Source: Actinomycetes bacterium
GTDB taxonomy: Bacteria > Actinomycetota > Acidimicrobiia > Acidimicrobiales > Palsa-688
Assembly (NCBI GenBank): GCA_021828475.1
Contig: JAJZIY010000020.1
Location: forward strand, 1 to 50,845
DNA: 50,845 nt
Direction of reading: 5' to 3'
This document shows positions 32,142-41,193 of the stretch, piece after piece (the first letter of the stretch is position 1; each line of letters begins with the position of its first letter). The position numbers and the translations under genes are program-made. The notes under the pieces were generated by a model that was given only the letters and a program-made list of their open reading frames with translations, did not search any database and was not told the DNA's origin.

Positions 32142-32894
32142 TCACGCGTTCTCGAGCCTGTTGTCGGCCACCGGGCGGCCCCGGGCCAACCACAGCCGGT
32201 GCCCGACGTTGCGCTCCGGTACCACTTTCACCTCGGCTGAGAGGTAGCGCATGGTGTAGCCGAGGCGGCGCCGGTCGCTGCGGTTCGCCTCGGCGCCGTG
32301 CTTTATGCGGCCGTCGTGGAGCGAGCACTCGCCCCGCCTGAGCTCGAAGGCCACGGCCTCCGAGCGGTCCAGGTCCCGGATCTCGGACTCGAAGGTGTTC
32401 TGTTCCCCGTCCACCCCCTGGTAGTCGGAGAAACCTCCCTCCAGGTGGGATCCCGGGATCACCTCCATGCAACCGTTGCCGCGGTCGACGTCGTCCAGCG
32501 CGAGCCAGACGGTCACGAGCCGGTCGTAGCGGTCCAGCCGTCCCATCCAGTACGCGGAGTCTTCGTGCCACGGCGTGGCCCTCCCGACCTGGGGGTCCTT
32601 GCAGATGAAGTGACTGGACCACAGGACGATGTTGGGCCCGACGATGCGTTCGACGACGTCGAGGAGCGAGGGCGCCAGCAGGTAGTCGAAGAGGCGACGG
32701 TCCTCGAAGTGGGGGGTGTCGAACTCGTCGCCCTTCCTCTGCACCTGCGCCGCGCGGTGCTCGGCGAAGATACCGTCCAGCGCATCGAGCTGAGCCGGCT
32801 CGAACAGTTGTCGCTTCAGCAGCAGGTAGCCCTTGCGCCGGAACTGCCCCACCTCGTCGTCGTTGAGGGCCCCGCCGACTGTCGTAGTGCTCAC
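32142..32894 (-). CDS. PhyH-family Fe(II)/2-oxoglutarate dioxygenase
   Basis: This 250-residue protein is of the phytanoyl-CoA dioxygenase type. The iron triad is seen as HED in TPWHEDSAYW and the distal His in HDGRIKHGAEANRS, followed by the arginine that binds 2-oxoglutarate. PGSHLEGGF is the usual core strand. The GTG start is set by a GGAGG site 5 bases upstream. Such enzymes hydroxylate small molecules, including sugar derivatives and phosphonates. Its place in a sugar operon suggests oxidative trimming of a modified sugar, which is inference. Confidence 0.9.
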   Translation of the reverse strand: MSTTTVGGALNDDEVGQFRRKGYLLLKRQLFEPAQLDALDGIFAEHRAAQVQRKGDEFDTPHFEDRRLFDYLLAPSLLDVVERIVGPNIVLWSSHFICKDPQVGRATPWHEDSAYWMGRLDRYDRLVTVWLALDDVDRGNGCMEVIPGSHLEGGFSDYQGVDGEQNTFESEIRDLDRSEAVAFELRRGECSLHDGRIKHGAEANRSDRRRLGYTMRYLSAEVKVVPERNVGHRLWLARGRPVADNRLENA

Positions 32895-32950
32895 ATTTCC
32901 TCCGGATGTTGTTGAGAGTGCCTGTTGGCTCGCTTGCAGGGTGAGGGCTC

Positions 32951-34195
32951 TCAGTGCGTGCCCAGTGGGAACGACGTCAACCACGCCCGTGTGTTGCTCT
33001 CCCGGTCCGTCGCCAGCGTGTCGGGGTTGCACCCCCGCCGGACGCCCATGAAGTAGCCGAGCAGCTGGAAGGGCAGAGTGAGCAGGACCGGGGCGACCTC
33101 CTCCTCCAGATCGCCTTCGAGGTGCCACGTCTCGTCGGCGAAGGCCTCCAGGCCGCCCACCCGTCCGTACTCGACGGCCAGGGTCGGCGCACCGCCGGCC
33201 CTCGCTGCCCGCAGCACGTCGACCGTTCTCTCGTTGGCGGCGCCGTCGGCGGCCACCACGATCACGAGCCTGGAGGGGCGGACCAATGAAAGGGCGTCGT
33301 GGTGGAAGTCGCCCGGCCGGTAAGCCTTGCCCACCATGAGGCTCTGCTCTTCGATCTTCAGCGTGCCCTCGCGGGCGGTGAAGTAGTTGGCCCCGGCCCC
33401 TACCACGAAGAACCCGTCCACGTCCGCCGTCGCGTGAGCGAACCGCCTCGCGCTGTCGACGAAAGTGTCGAGGAAGGCCCGGCCGGCGGCGGGAAGTGAG
33501 CTCACGGACGCGCCCACGTCGGTGCTGCCGCCTGCGGTGCGGACGCTGCGGGCCAGCATGGTCTGCAGCAGGACGCGCGTACTGACAACGGATATGCACG
33601 GCCCGCAGCCCTGGTGGGTGAGATAGACGACGGACTCGTCCGCCACGTCCAGCACGGGGCTGCGGTCGGTGTTCGTGAGCGCCAGCGTGAGCACGCCCTC
33701 GCCCTTGGCCCGCTGCAGCGCCTGGACCGTCTCTATCGTCCCCCCCGTGCCGGAGTGGGCAACCACCATCGTCTCCTCGGGCACCACGCTCGGGAAGTAG
33801 TTGGACAGCTCGTACGACTCGATGGCGACGGCGCCGAGCCCGGTCCAGCGCTCGAAGAGGTGGGCGCCGTGCATGGCGGTGAAGAAGGCCGAGCCGCACC
33901 CGGTGAAGATCACGCGCCGGATGCCACGGTCGGCGATCAGCTTTGTGACACGGGCGATGTCGGGCCCGTACCTGCTGAGGATGTCGGCCCATTGCTCGGG
34001 TTCTTTTTGGATTTCGTCGTAGACGAGGTACGGGTGCGCGTCGCGGGGGCCGGTGGCCTCGCGCATGATGTACCACAACGGGACCCGCCGCGATTCTTCC
34101 AGGAGCCATGCCGGCACCGGGTCGTCGGCTGTCGGCGCGGCCGCCCCGGGGTGGCGCGACAGCAGGTCCTCGGCCCAGCGGGGAAGAGTGGTCAT
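32951..34195 (-). CDS. Double SIS-domain sugar isomerase/deglycase
   Basis: This 414-residue protein has two SIS domains. The first (about 80-220) has IFTGCGSAFFTAMHGAHLFE and VVAHSGTGGTIETVQAL. The second (about 250-390) has FFVVGAGANYFTAREGTLKI. The layout is that of GlmS C-terminal, AgaS and FrlB/FraB-like proteins, which isomerise or deglycate sugar phosphates. The second ATG (34193-34195) was chosen because the AGGAGG site is 6 bases before it. It starts 2 bp after the PfkB stop, so kinase and SIS protein act in sequence. Confidence 0.88.
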   Translation of the reverse strand: MTTLPRWAEDLLSRHPGAAAPTADDPVPAWLLEESRRVPLWYIMREATGPRDAHPYLVYDEIQKEPEQWADILSRYGPDIARVTKLIADRGIRRVIFTGCGSAFFTAMHGAHLFERWTGLGAVAIESYELSNYFPSVVPEETMVVAHSGTGGTIETVQALQRAKGEGVLTLALTNTDRSPVLDVADESVVYLTHQGCGPCISVVSTRVLLQTMLARSVRTAGGSTDVGASVSSLPAAGRAFLDTFVDSARRFAHATADVDGFFVVGAGANYFTAREGTLKIEEQSLMVGKAYRPGDFHHDALSLVRPSRLVIVVAADGAANERTVDVLRAARAGGAPTLAVEYGRVGGLEAFADETWHLEGDLEEEVAPVLLTLPFQLLGYFMGVRRGCNPDTLATDRESNTRAWLTSFPLGTH

Positions 34196-34197
34196 GG

Positions 34198-35154
34198 TCA
34201 TACCTCCTGTACCTGTTCGATTTCGTTGCCGACGTGGGCCAGCATCTCCGGGATGTCCCCGGCGTCCACAGGGTGCCCGGCCAGCACCCTGCGGCAGACC
34301 CGGTTCCCGAGCACTGCGGCTTCGGCCAGGCCGAGGCCGCCGAGGAGCCCGTAGGCCAGGCCGGCATTGAACACGTCCCCGGCGCCGACCGTACTGGTGC
34401 CCCCCAGATCCAGGCCTTCGGTGCTGGCCAGCACAGCAGGGCCGGTTGGCCCGTCCAGTACTGCCGCGCCGTGGGCCCCCAGCTTGATGACGGCGTTGGC
34501 AAAGCCGTGCGCCCGTAGGGCAGCCAGCCCGGCCCACACCGACGCCGTGCCCGTGAGCTGGGCCAGTTCAGCCTCGTTCATGGTCAGGCACGAGCCGGTG
34601 GCGGCGAGCCCACAGAGCTCCCCCGGCCGCCGCTCGCCGCCGATCGGTGGACCGATGTCCACGAGGGTGCATGCCCCGTGTGCCGCGGCGTAGGCCAGCC
34701 AGCCGTCGAAGGCCCCCCCGCGTGGGAACGGGCAAGTGGCCAGAGCGACCAGGCCGGGACGGCCGCCCTCGGGCGGCGTCATGGGCGGCGCCGCTCCCGG
34801 GAAGAACATCGACAGCCGCCCGCCGCCCACATTGGTGGCCACGACGTTGGTCGCTGTCTGGCCGCTCCGCCTGGCGTGGAGGTCGACACCCGCCTCCGCC
34901 AGCTCGCCCGTCAGCCACTTGCCCAGCTGGTCGTCTCCCAGGCTGGTGTGCAGGCGCACCTGCACCCCGAGCCGGGCAAGGGTGACCGCCAGGCGCGCCC
35001 CGTTGCCGCCGACGTCGAGGCGGGCCGCGCCGCCCACCAGCACCAAGCTGGTGGATGAGAACTCGCGGTCGCTGCCAGGGGGGAAGTAGGGCGTTTCGAC
35101 CAAGACGTCGGCGACCGCATTGCCCACCACGTCGACGCTCCCCAGGGGTTTCAT
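34198..35154 (-). CDS. PfkB-family sugar kinase
   Basis: This 318-residue ribokinase-family protein has an N-terminal glycine motif (DVGGNGARLAVTLARLG) and the C-terminal PfkB signature STVGAGDVFNAGLAYGLLGG, whose aspartate is the catalytic base. It overlaps the upstream permease by ATGA. It would phosphorylate the imported sugar before the SIS enzyme. Kinase plus SIS protein plus importer is the fructosamine (FrlD/FrlB) pattern, but the sequence alone does not fix the substrate. Confidence 0.92.
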   Translation of the reverse strand: MKPLGSVDVVGNAVADVLVETPYFPPGSDREFSSTSLVLVGGAARLDVGGNGARLAVTLARLGVQVRLHTSLGDDQLGKWLTGELAEAGVDLHARRSGQTATNVVATNVGGGRLSMFFPGAAPPMTPPEGGRPGLVALATCPFPRGGAFDGWLAYAAAHGACTLVDIGPPIGGERRPGELCGLAATGSCLTMNEAELAQLTGTASVWAGLAALRAHGFANAVIKLGAHGAAVLDGPTGPAVLASTEGLDLGGTSTVGAGDVFNAGLAYGLLGGLGLAEAAVLGNRVCRRVLAGHPVDAGDIPEMLAHVGNEIEQVQEV

Positions 35155-35969
35155 CCCTTGACACCCCCGGACACGACACGGACCAGGTACCTCTGCGCCA
35201 GCGCGAAAGTCACCACGGTGGGCACGGACACGAGCACGGCGGAGGCGAGGATCGCGCCCCAGTTGGTGGTGAAGGCTCCCTCGAAGGCGTACAGCCCGAC
35301 GTTCACCGTGAAGTCACCCGAGTTGGTGACCAATGACGAGCTCAGTAGGTAGTCCTGCCATGCGTTGACGAAGACGAACACGGCACTGGCCGCCACCGCC
35401 GGCGTGACCAGAGGCCGTAGTACGTACCAGAAGGCCTGGCCTCGCGAGCAGCCGTCGATCGCCGCCGCGTCGTCGAGTGCCAGCGGGATGTTGTCGAAGA
35501 AGTTGCGTATGAGCAGGACGGCCAGCGCCATGTTGAAGGCGGCGTACACGGCCCCGAGCGCCACCAGGTTGTTGAACGCGTGTGCCAGCGACCACACCCG
35601 GTACAGCGGTATGACCATCGCCGTGGCCGGCAGCAGCTGGCTCACGAGTACCCCGTAGAACAGCACGGCCTTGCCCCGGAAGTGCAGCCTCGAGTACCCG
35701 TAGGCGGCCAGGCAGGATACCGGCATGCCGATCATGACTGCCGTTGCGCAGGCGACCAGGCTGTTGAGGAACTCCTTTGGGATCTGGGTGTGCAGGAGCA
35801 CGTAGCGGTAGTTGCTAAGTGTAGGGCGGAACACGGACAGGGTGGGGGCGAAGACGTCGCTGCCGTGGAACGACTCGATGACGGTCCAGAGAAAGGGGAC
35901 CAGCATGACAAGGGCCACGACGGCGCCCGTTACCTCCACGCCCAACTGGCGGAGCTTCGACAGGGTCAT
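35151..35969 (-). CDS. Sugar ABC transporter permease (MalG type), operon b
   Basis: This 272-residue protein has six helices. The coupling loop LALDDAAAIDGCSRGQAFWY then VLRPLVTPAVAA has DDAAAIDG in place of the usual EAAxxDG. It overlaps the upstream permease (4 bp) and the downstream kinase (ATGA). Confidence 0.92.
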   Translation of the reverse strand: MTLSKLRQLGVEVTGAVVALVMLVPFLWTVIESFHGSDVFAPTLSVFRPTLSNYRYVLLHTQIPKEFLNSLVACATAVMIGMPVSCLAAYGYSRLHFRGKAVLFYGVLVSQLLPATAMVIPLYRVWSLAHAFNNLVALGAVYAAFNMALAVLLIRNFFDNIPLALDDAAAIDGCSRGQAFWYVLRPLVTPAVAASAVFVFVNAWQDYLLSSSLVTNSGDFTVNVGLYAFEGAFTTNWGAILASAVLVSVPTVVTFALAQRYLVRVVSGGVKG

Positions 35970-36925
35970 GCCCGCCTCCGCTGGCGCAGCGCCGGCACGC
36001 TGAGGGCCAGGACTATAAGGAGCAATATGACCGACAGCGCCGATGCCTCACTGATGTTGAAGTCGCTGAAGGCGGTGTTGTAGATCCATATCGGCAGGGT
36101 CAGTGTGGCGTTGATCGGGCCACCCTGGGTCATGAGGTAGATGCCGTCGAAGTAGTTGGCGGTCCAGATGAGCCCGAGCACCGACGTCACGGCGAGGATG
36201 TTGGAGATGTAGGGCATCTCGACGGACACGAGCACGCGTAGCCTGTTGGCTCCGTCCACCTGGGCCGCCTCGACGAGCTCCTTGGGTATCGACTGCAGGC
36301 CGGCCAGGATCATGAGGAAGTAGAACGGTGCTCCCTTCCATATGCCTGCGATGATGACAGCGGGCATCGCCAGGGTCGGAGACGACAGCCAGGTCGGTGC
36401 TATCCCGAACAATGCCCCGAGCACCTGGTTCACAAGGCCGTCCTGGGAGTAAAGGAAGGTCCAGGAGGTGGCGGTGACTATCCCCGGGAGCGCCCAAGGG
36501 ATTATCAGCAACGGCTTGAGGTACCTGGCGATGCGCATGCGGCGGTTGAAGAGCAGGGCCAGCGCCAGCCCGAGCAGGAACTGGCCGACGAAGACGCCGG
36601 CCGTCCAGTACAACGTGAGCCACAGCGACGAATAGAACTGGCCGCTCGAAAGGATCTGGCCATAGTTGGCCAAGCCGATGAAGCGGTTGCTGCCGTAGGA
36701 GACCTGGAAGAAGCTTATGGCGACGTTCCATGCCGCCGGGAAGCCCATCACAGCCAGCAGCACCAGGTACGACGGCCCGATCCAGGTCGCCACCGCCCCC
36801 AGTGCCCGCCACCGGCCCCGGCCCCGCCCACCTCGGGGCGTCCTGTCCAGCTCCGACCGCGAGGGCGGTGCTCCGGCCGGCCCCTGCTTGGGAGGCCGCC
36901 CCAACTCCGCCACGACCGAGCTCAT
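35966..36925 (-). CDS. Sugar ABC transporter permease (MalF type), operon b
   Basis: This 319-residue protein has a 45-residue basic and proline-rich N-terminal tail, then six helices. The EAA loop is VEAAQVDGANRLRVLVSVEM, and MTQGGPINATLTLPIWIYN is typical of the family. The ATG at 36925 has only a distant AGGAG. It is separated from the binding-protein gene by 240 bp that contains a stem-loop. Confidence 0.9.
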   Translation of the reverse strand: MSSVVAELGRPPKQGPAGAPPSRSELDRTPRGGRGRGRWRALGAVATWIGPSYLVLLAVMGFPAAWNVAISFFQVSYGSNRFIGLANYGQILSSGQFYSSLWLTLYWTAGVFVGQFLLGLALALLFNRRMRIARYLKPLLIIPWALPGIVTATSWTFLYSQDGLVNQVLGALFGIAPTWLSSPTLAMPAVIIAGIWKGAPFYFLMILAGLQSIPKELVEAAQVDGANRLRVLVSVEMPYISNILAVTSVLGLIWTANYFDGIYLMTQGGPINATLTLPIWIYNTAFSDFNISEASALSVILLLIVLALSVPALRQRRRA

Positions 36926-37077
36926 GCCCGCTCGTCCTCTCCTAGCCGTAGCCCGCACGGTCTCTCCACCGACGTTTGCCCCTTCAGCGGCCCCCCGGGA
37001 CCATGTTGCCAGGTCCGGGGCCGGCTGGCGTCGAAGGCACAGGCGTTGCGTGCCGTGGCACTTCTGCTGCACTCAGG

Positions 37078-37152
37078 AACGTTCGCCCCCCCGGCACCTG
37101 CGGACCGCCCGCTGGGCGCGGCGGCATGGAGTGCGCAAGGGTGGCGAACGTT
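37078..37152 (-). other. Stem-loop between SBP and permease genes, operon b
   Basis: AACGTTCGCC (37078-37087) and GGCGAACGTT (37143-37152) are perfect 10-bp inverted arms with a 55-base loop, starting 14 bp after the SBP stop on the minus strand. No T-run follows. This fits an mRNA 3'-protecting or partial-termination element that lets SBP be made in excess over the permeases. Confidence 0.45.
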
Positions 37153-37165
37153 GCCCGTCATGGCC

Positions 37166-38467
37166 TTACAGGAGGGACTGGAGCTGCGACTGCAGGTTGG
37201 CCATCGCCTGCGGTACCGGGTGGCCGAGCTCCGCCGCCTCAATGGCGTTGAGGATGTCGATGCCTTCCTGGTACATGTTGGCGGTGAGGGGTATCGGCTG
37301 TTGTGCGTGCTGTGCGAGGATGTTCCAGAAGATGCGGTACTCGGGCCCCTGGATCGCCTTGTCGAGCGGCGTGGAGGCCTTGACCGCCGGCATGATGCCG
37401 GTGAGGTCGACCTCGTTCTTGGGTGCGAAGACGTAGGAGTAGAACTGCTCGATCGCCTTCATCTTGGATGCCGGGGTGAACGAGGGCACAGAGAGGATCC
37501 AGCCGCCTGTGTTGGAGTCCACGCTGACGTCTTTCATCTCGGTCTCACCGAACTGGATCTTGGGGTTGATGCTCGTCATGGCGCCGATGTCCCAAAAGCC
37601 GTTGTAGTACATGCCAGCCTGGTTCTTGGCGAATGCATCGACCGGCACGCTCTGGTTCTGCTGGGTTATGTCGGACGCAGGGGCGTACTTGCTGAGCGCG
37701 ACCCAGTAGCGGACGGCCTTTTCGACAGCGGCCGAGGTCGCATAGGCCTTGGTCGCTCCCGGGTTTATGAACTGGCCGCCTGCCTGGTACACCAGGGGCC
37801 CGATGTTGTTGTAGAGCATCGACCACTTTTCACCACCGGCGTAGCGGAAGCCGTATATGCCGTGCCCGAGCGCGGATATCTTCTTGGCTGCATTGAGGAC
37901 CTGCGCCCAGGTCACAGTCGGGCCGAAGGGTGCCAGCCCTGCCTGCTTGAACAGTGTCTTGTTCCAGTACAGGGCCCGGGTACCGGTGTCGATGGGTACG
38001 CCGAACGTCCCCTGTCGCAGGACGACCTCGCGCCACTCGTTGGGGTAGAAGTCTCCCGGCCGCACGTTGGGTTGCCCCACGACCGTCCCGGCGATGTTCT
38101 TCAGGTAACCCTTGGAGGAGAACAGACCGTAGTCGCCGGAGGAGTTCACGTCTACGAGGTCCGGTCCCGACCCGGCGGCGAACGCCTCGCCGAGCACCGT
38201 GTCCAGGTTGGCGAAGGGGATGTAGCGGGTGTTGACCTTGATGTCTGGGTGACTGGCTTCGAACCTCTTGATGAGACCCGGGTAACCCGCTCCCATGCAA
38301 CTGCTGGCACCCGGCCCCGGCCCGCACTGCCAAAGTGTCAGGTCGGTTACGCCATTGGCGTTGGCTCGCGGCGCGGCAGCAGCGCTCGGCAGGAACGTCC
38401 CGGCGGAGACTGCGAGTGCCGCAGCCATCGCGCCGAGGAGGGGATTTACGGACTTGGTGTGCTTCAC
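37166..38467 (-). CDS. Sugar ABC transporter substrate-binding protein, operon b
   Basis: This 433-residue binding protein has a signal peptide (LLGAMAAALAVSAGTFLPSA then AAAPRANA) and no lipobox. Family segments include IKRFEASHPDIKVNTRYIPF, SGPDLVDVNSSGDYGLF and TRALYWNKTLFKQAGL. The GTG start follows an AAGGAG site by 9 bases. It is the first gene of operon (b) and is divergent from the GntR/HutC regulator. An early CGPGPGASSC pair may form a disulfide. Confidence 0.9.
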   Translation of the reverse strand: MKHTKSVNPLLGAMAAALAVSAGTFLPSAAAAPRANANGVTDLTLWQCGPGPGASSCMGAGYPGLIKRFEASHPDIKVNTRYIPFANLDTVLGEAFAAGSGPDLVDVNSSGDYGLFSSKGYLKNIAGTVVGQPNVRPGDFYPNEWREVVLRQGTFGVPIDTGTRALYWNKTLFKQAGLAPFGPTVTWAQVLNAAKKISALGHGIYGFRYAGGEKWSMLYNNIGPLVYQAGGQFINPGATKAYATSAAVEKAVRYWVALSKYAPASDITQQNQSVPVDAFAKNQAGMYYNGFWDIGAMTSINPKIQFGETEMKDVSVDSNTGGWILSVPSFTPASKMKAIEQFYSYVFAPKNEVDLTGIMPAVKASTPLDKAIQGPEYRIFWNILAQHAQQPIPLTANMYQEGIDILNAIEAAELGHPVPQAMANLQSQLQSLL

Positions 38468-38778
38468 GGACGTGCGCTCCTTTGTGTACTTCAGGGCCCG
38501 GCGGGCACAGCAGTGCCTGCGCCGGCGTACCGAGGTCTTGTACGGAGTGGCGGTGGTCGGTGCCTGCTGGCTCCGTCGCCTGTCATGGCCCGAATTGAGG
38601 CCAGGTACCGCGGGCGTGGGTCGTCGGGTGCGACCGTGCCCTTCGTCGGGCCTGACCGGTTGATGCGGCACGGTTCAGAGCTCTAGGTGCTGCCCACGTC
38701 CGGTACCCCCCTTTTGTGCCCGCGCCTGTCCGGCTTGGCAGGTCCGTGCCAGGCAGCCAGGCGCTCCATCGCGAGCTT

Positions 38779-38892
38779 GTTATACAACTAGCTTCGCTTG
38801 CCTATACTACTGGGAGCCTTAGGCGCTGTCAACAGCAGGGGTTCGGCGAGCCAAAGTCTGCCTATTGTGCCTGGTTCCGCACTTGTATAGAC
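38779..38892. promoter_or_regulatory. Candidate GntR/HutC operators in the divergent control region
   Basis: GTTATACAAC (38779-38788) and CCTATACTAC (38801-38810) are 22 bp apart, and CTTGTATAGAC (38882-38892) is a third copy in reverse. All share the TATAC core of GntR/HutC boxes (GTxTATACxAC). They lie in the 580-bp gap between the SBP start and the GntR start. I see no gene in the rest of the gap (38468-39050). Confidence 0.5.
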
Positions 38893-39050
38893 TGTGCTTC
38901 CCCTATGTTGCTCGCAGTCCGCGTCCGAGGGTGTGCCATGTACTGTGGCCCTGCGCCATGGCACACGGCGTGTTGCTGCCCACCGGGCGCGTTGCGGCTG
39001 CTGGGGCCTGCTGGTCCGCCTATCCGCCAGCCAGGTGGTTTGGCAGGCAA

Positions 39051-39884
39051 GTGACTGCGACCCGGCTGCCCAGCGAGGCCCAGTACCAACTGATAGAGCG
39101 GTGGCTGCGCCAGCGCCTGCCGGGCCTGGCCCCCGGCGACCCCGTGCCCTCTGAGTTCCAACTCGCCGAGCAGTTCGGCGTCAGCAGGATGACGGCTCGC
39201 CAAGCCCTGCAGAACCTGGCAGCGGAAGGCCTGGTGCGCCGCCAGAGAGGTCACGGGACTTTCGTGGCGCCGCGACCGGTGCACCGCCGGGAAGGCGCAC
39301 TGCTCAGCTTCACCGAGGACATGAGGCGGCGGGGTATGAAAGCGTCGTCGGTGCTGTTGGAGGCCAGCCTGGTGGCAGCGACGACGGCAGACCTCGAGGC
39401 GCTGCAGCTCGAAGTGGGGGCGCGCTGTGTTGCCATAAGGCGCCTGCGCCTCGCAGACGGCGTGCCGATGGCCATCGAGCGCGCCGTACTGCCGGTCGAG
39501 TGCGCGCCGGTACTGGGCATGGAGCTCGAGGGCTCCTTGCACGAGGCGCTCACGCGCCTCGGACGGGTCCCGTACCTGGCGCACAGTTGGATCTCGGCGA
39601 CGGTGGCCAGCACTGCCGAGTCGCAGCTGCTCGAGGTGGGCCGGCGGACGGCGCTGGTGGTCGAGCGGCGTATCATCTACGACCGGGCGCGGTCTGCGTT
39701 CGAGCACACGGAGACGCGTTACGCAGCCGAGAGGTACGTGATCGACGCGGTCTTCGCCGTCGGCGCTGAGCCGGACGGCGACCCGGCGGCGGCCCGGGGC
39801 GACGGGCGCGAGTGGGGCGCTCACAAGCGGAACACCGCGAGCGCGGGGGCCTTCAGCCTCCACCGTGGCGAGGGTGGGGGTTGA
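39051..39884 (+). CDS. GntR/HutC-family transcriptional regulator
   Basis: This 277-residue protein has an N-terminal GntR winged helix (PSEFQLAEQFGVSRMTARQA then LQNLAAEGLVRRQRGHGTFV) and a C-terminal UTRA ligand domain (LLSFTEDMRRRGMKASSVLL, ERYVIDAVFAV). HutC/UTRA proteins sense sugar phosphates, amino sugars or related ligands; FrlR, the fructosamine regulator, is one. The GTG at 39051 is a weak choice (GGCAGG upstream). The long upstream open frame does not look coding. It probably controls operon (b). Confidence 0.9.
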   Translation: MTATRLPSEAQYQLIERWLRQRLPGLAPGDPVPSEFQLAEQFGVSRMTARQALQNLAAEGLVRRQRGHGTFVAPRPVHRREGALLSFTEDMRRRGMKASSVLLEASLVAATTADLEALQLEVGARCVAIRRLRLADGVPMAIERAVLPVECAPVLGMELEGSLHEALTRLGRVPYLAHSWISATVASTAESQLLEVGRRTALVVERRIIYDRARSAFEHTETRYAAERYVIDAVFAVGAEPDGDPAAARGDGREWGAHKRNTASAGAFSLHRGEGGG

Positions 39885-39984
39885 ACACCAGCGTCACGTC
39901 GTGCTCCTCCTTGGCTGTCTTGCCGACCACGCCCATCCGGGTGACCATGCGCTTGTACTCGCGGTCGGGATGCCGGCCGGACCG
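39853..39984 (-). pseudogene. Orphan C-terminal fragment between convergent genes
   Basis: The minus strand reads ERSGRHPDREYKRMVTRMGV then VGKTAKEEHDVTLVFNPHPR and stops at 39853, overlapping the GntR 3' end by 32 bp. Codon use is coding-like, but the frame has no start except an internal ATG at 39948 and runs into the Gfo/Idh gene in another frame. It looks like the tail of a lost gene. The family is not recognised. Confidence 0.3.
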
Positions 39985-39985
39985 C

Positions 39986-40993
39986 TCACAATGCTTGGTA
40001 CTCGACGGCGGTTTCGCGGCCGTCCGTGCCGATCGATGCGATGATGGCGTCGGCTACCTCGGCTGCCCGTGTTGCGTCGGCAGCCCCGGCGAGCGTGCCC
40101 GGCCTGTCGAGGGCGATCGAAGTGACCCACTCCTGCAGCTCGAGCCGGTACGCGTCGGCGAACCGGGGCCGCCAGTCCAGCGGGTGTAGGAGGTAGTGCA
40201 TCTGCTCGGCGTTGGTCACGGTGGCCCGCGGGTGGCCCAGGCTGAGAGTCCCGCCTTCGCACACCACCTCGCAGCGGATGTCATAGCCGTAGCGGGCGTT
40301 CAGGAACAGCTCCACGGTGGTGACCACGTCGCTGCGCGAGCGTAGAACGAACAGCTGGGGATCCTGGAAGCCGTCGACTTGTCCCGCGCTGCGAGGTCTG
40401 TGCCAACCCACGGCGACGATGGGCTCCCCGAGCAGCCAGGGGATGAGGTCGAGCTCATGGACGGCTGAGCCCACGATGGCCGACTCCGTCGTGGTCCCTG
40501 GTCCGGAGCTGACACCCCGGCTGGCGCAGTGTACGAGCAGGGGCAAGCCCAGTGCCCTGGCATCCAGCGATGCCTTGATCTCGGCGTAACCGGGGTCGAA
40601 ACGGCGCATGAACCCCATCGAGACGAGTGGAGCGCCTGCGTTGCCGACGGCTTGCCGCTCGGCCTGCACCACTGCCGCACACTCGGCGGTGGTTGGAGCC
40701 AGGGGCTTCTCGCACAGGACCGGCTTGCCCACCCGCAGGGCCGCCAGGACGAGTGGCGCGTGCGTCGCGTCCGGCGAGGCGATGACCAGCGCATCGGTGC
40801 CTGGGTCGTCGACGACCTGTAGCGCGCTGGAGGCCACCTTCGCGCCGGGTATGTGCTCGCACAGGTCTTCAGCTCGTTGGGCGTCGGCGTCGTACAGCAT
40901 GGTCACCCGTGCACCGCTCACGTAGCCGTGCAAGGTCAGCGCGTGGTGGGCGCCCATGTTGCCTGTGCCGATCACGCCGACGTTGACGCTCAT
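39986..40993 (-). CDS. Gfo/Idh/MocA-family oxidoreductase
   Basis: This 335-residue protein has an N-terminal Rossmann domain (VGVIGTGNMGAHHALTL; DALVIASPDATHAPLVLAAL) with the EKP motif (VLCEKPLAPT) and a C-terminal alpha/beta domain (VHELDLIPWLLGEP). It is like inositol 2-dehydrogenases and other NAD(P)-dependent sugar dehydrogenases. The start has a strong GGAGGAGG site. It is convergent with GntR and preceded by a terminator at 41047, so it is a single-gene unit. It may serve operon (b), oxidising a sugar to feed the dehydratase, but this is inference. Confidence 0.9.
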   Translation of the reverse strand: MSVNVGVIGTGNMGAHHALTLHGYVSGARVTMLYDADAQRAEDLCEHIPGAKVASSALQVVDDPGTDALVIASPDATHAPLVLAALRVGKPVLCEKPLAPTTAECAAVVQAERQAVGNAGAPLVSMGFMRRFDPGYAEIKASLDARALGLPLLVHCASRGVSSGPGTTTESAIVGSAVHELDLIPWLLGEPIVAVGWHRPRSAGQVDGFQDPQLFVLRSRSDVVTTVELFLNARYGYDIRCEVVCEGGTLSLGHPRATVTNAEQMHYLLHPLDWRPRFADAYRLELQEWVTSIALDRPGTLAGAADATRAAEVADAIIASIGTDGRETAVEYQAL

Positions 40994-41046
40994 TCGCGGT
41001 CCTCCTCCGTGGTTCCTGCGGGCACCGTGGCTCTCTGCGGGCATCG

Positions 41047-41071
41047 AAAAAGACAGCTCGGGAGCCGAGCT
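41047..41071 (-). terminator. Rho-independent terminator downstream of the helicase gene
   Basis: On the minus strand AGCTCGG-CTC-CCGAGCT is a perfect 7-bp stem with a 3-base loop, followed by GTCTTTTTC. It lies 122 bp after the helicase stop and just before the Gfo/Idh promoter region. It is one of the clearest intrinsic terminators in the window. Confidence 0.8.
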
Positions 41072-41193
41072 CAGCATAGGCGACACCTCTCCCGAGTGTC
41101 GTCACAATCACCTCATGATGAAATGACCTCTTGACATGTTGGGCCCAGGCCGAGCATCATGCGGTGGCCGCAACCTACATGCTGCGCCGCCAC

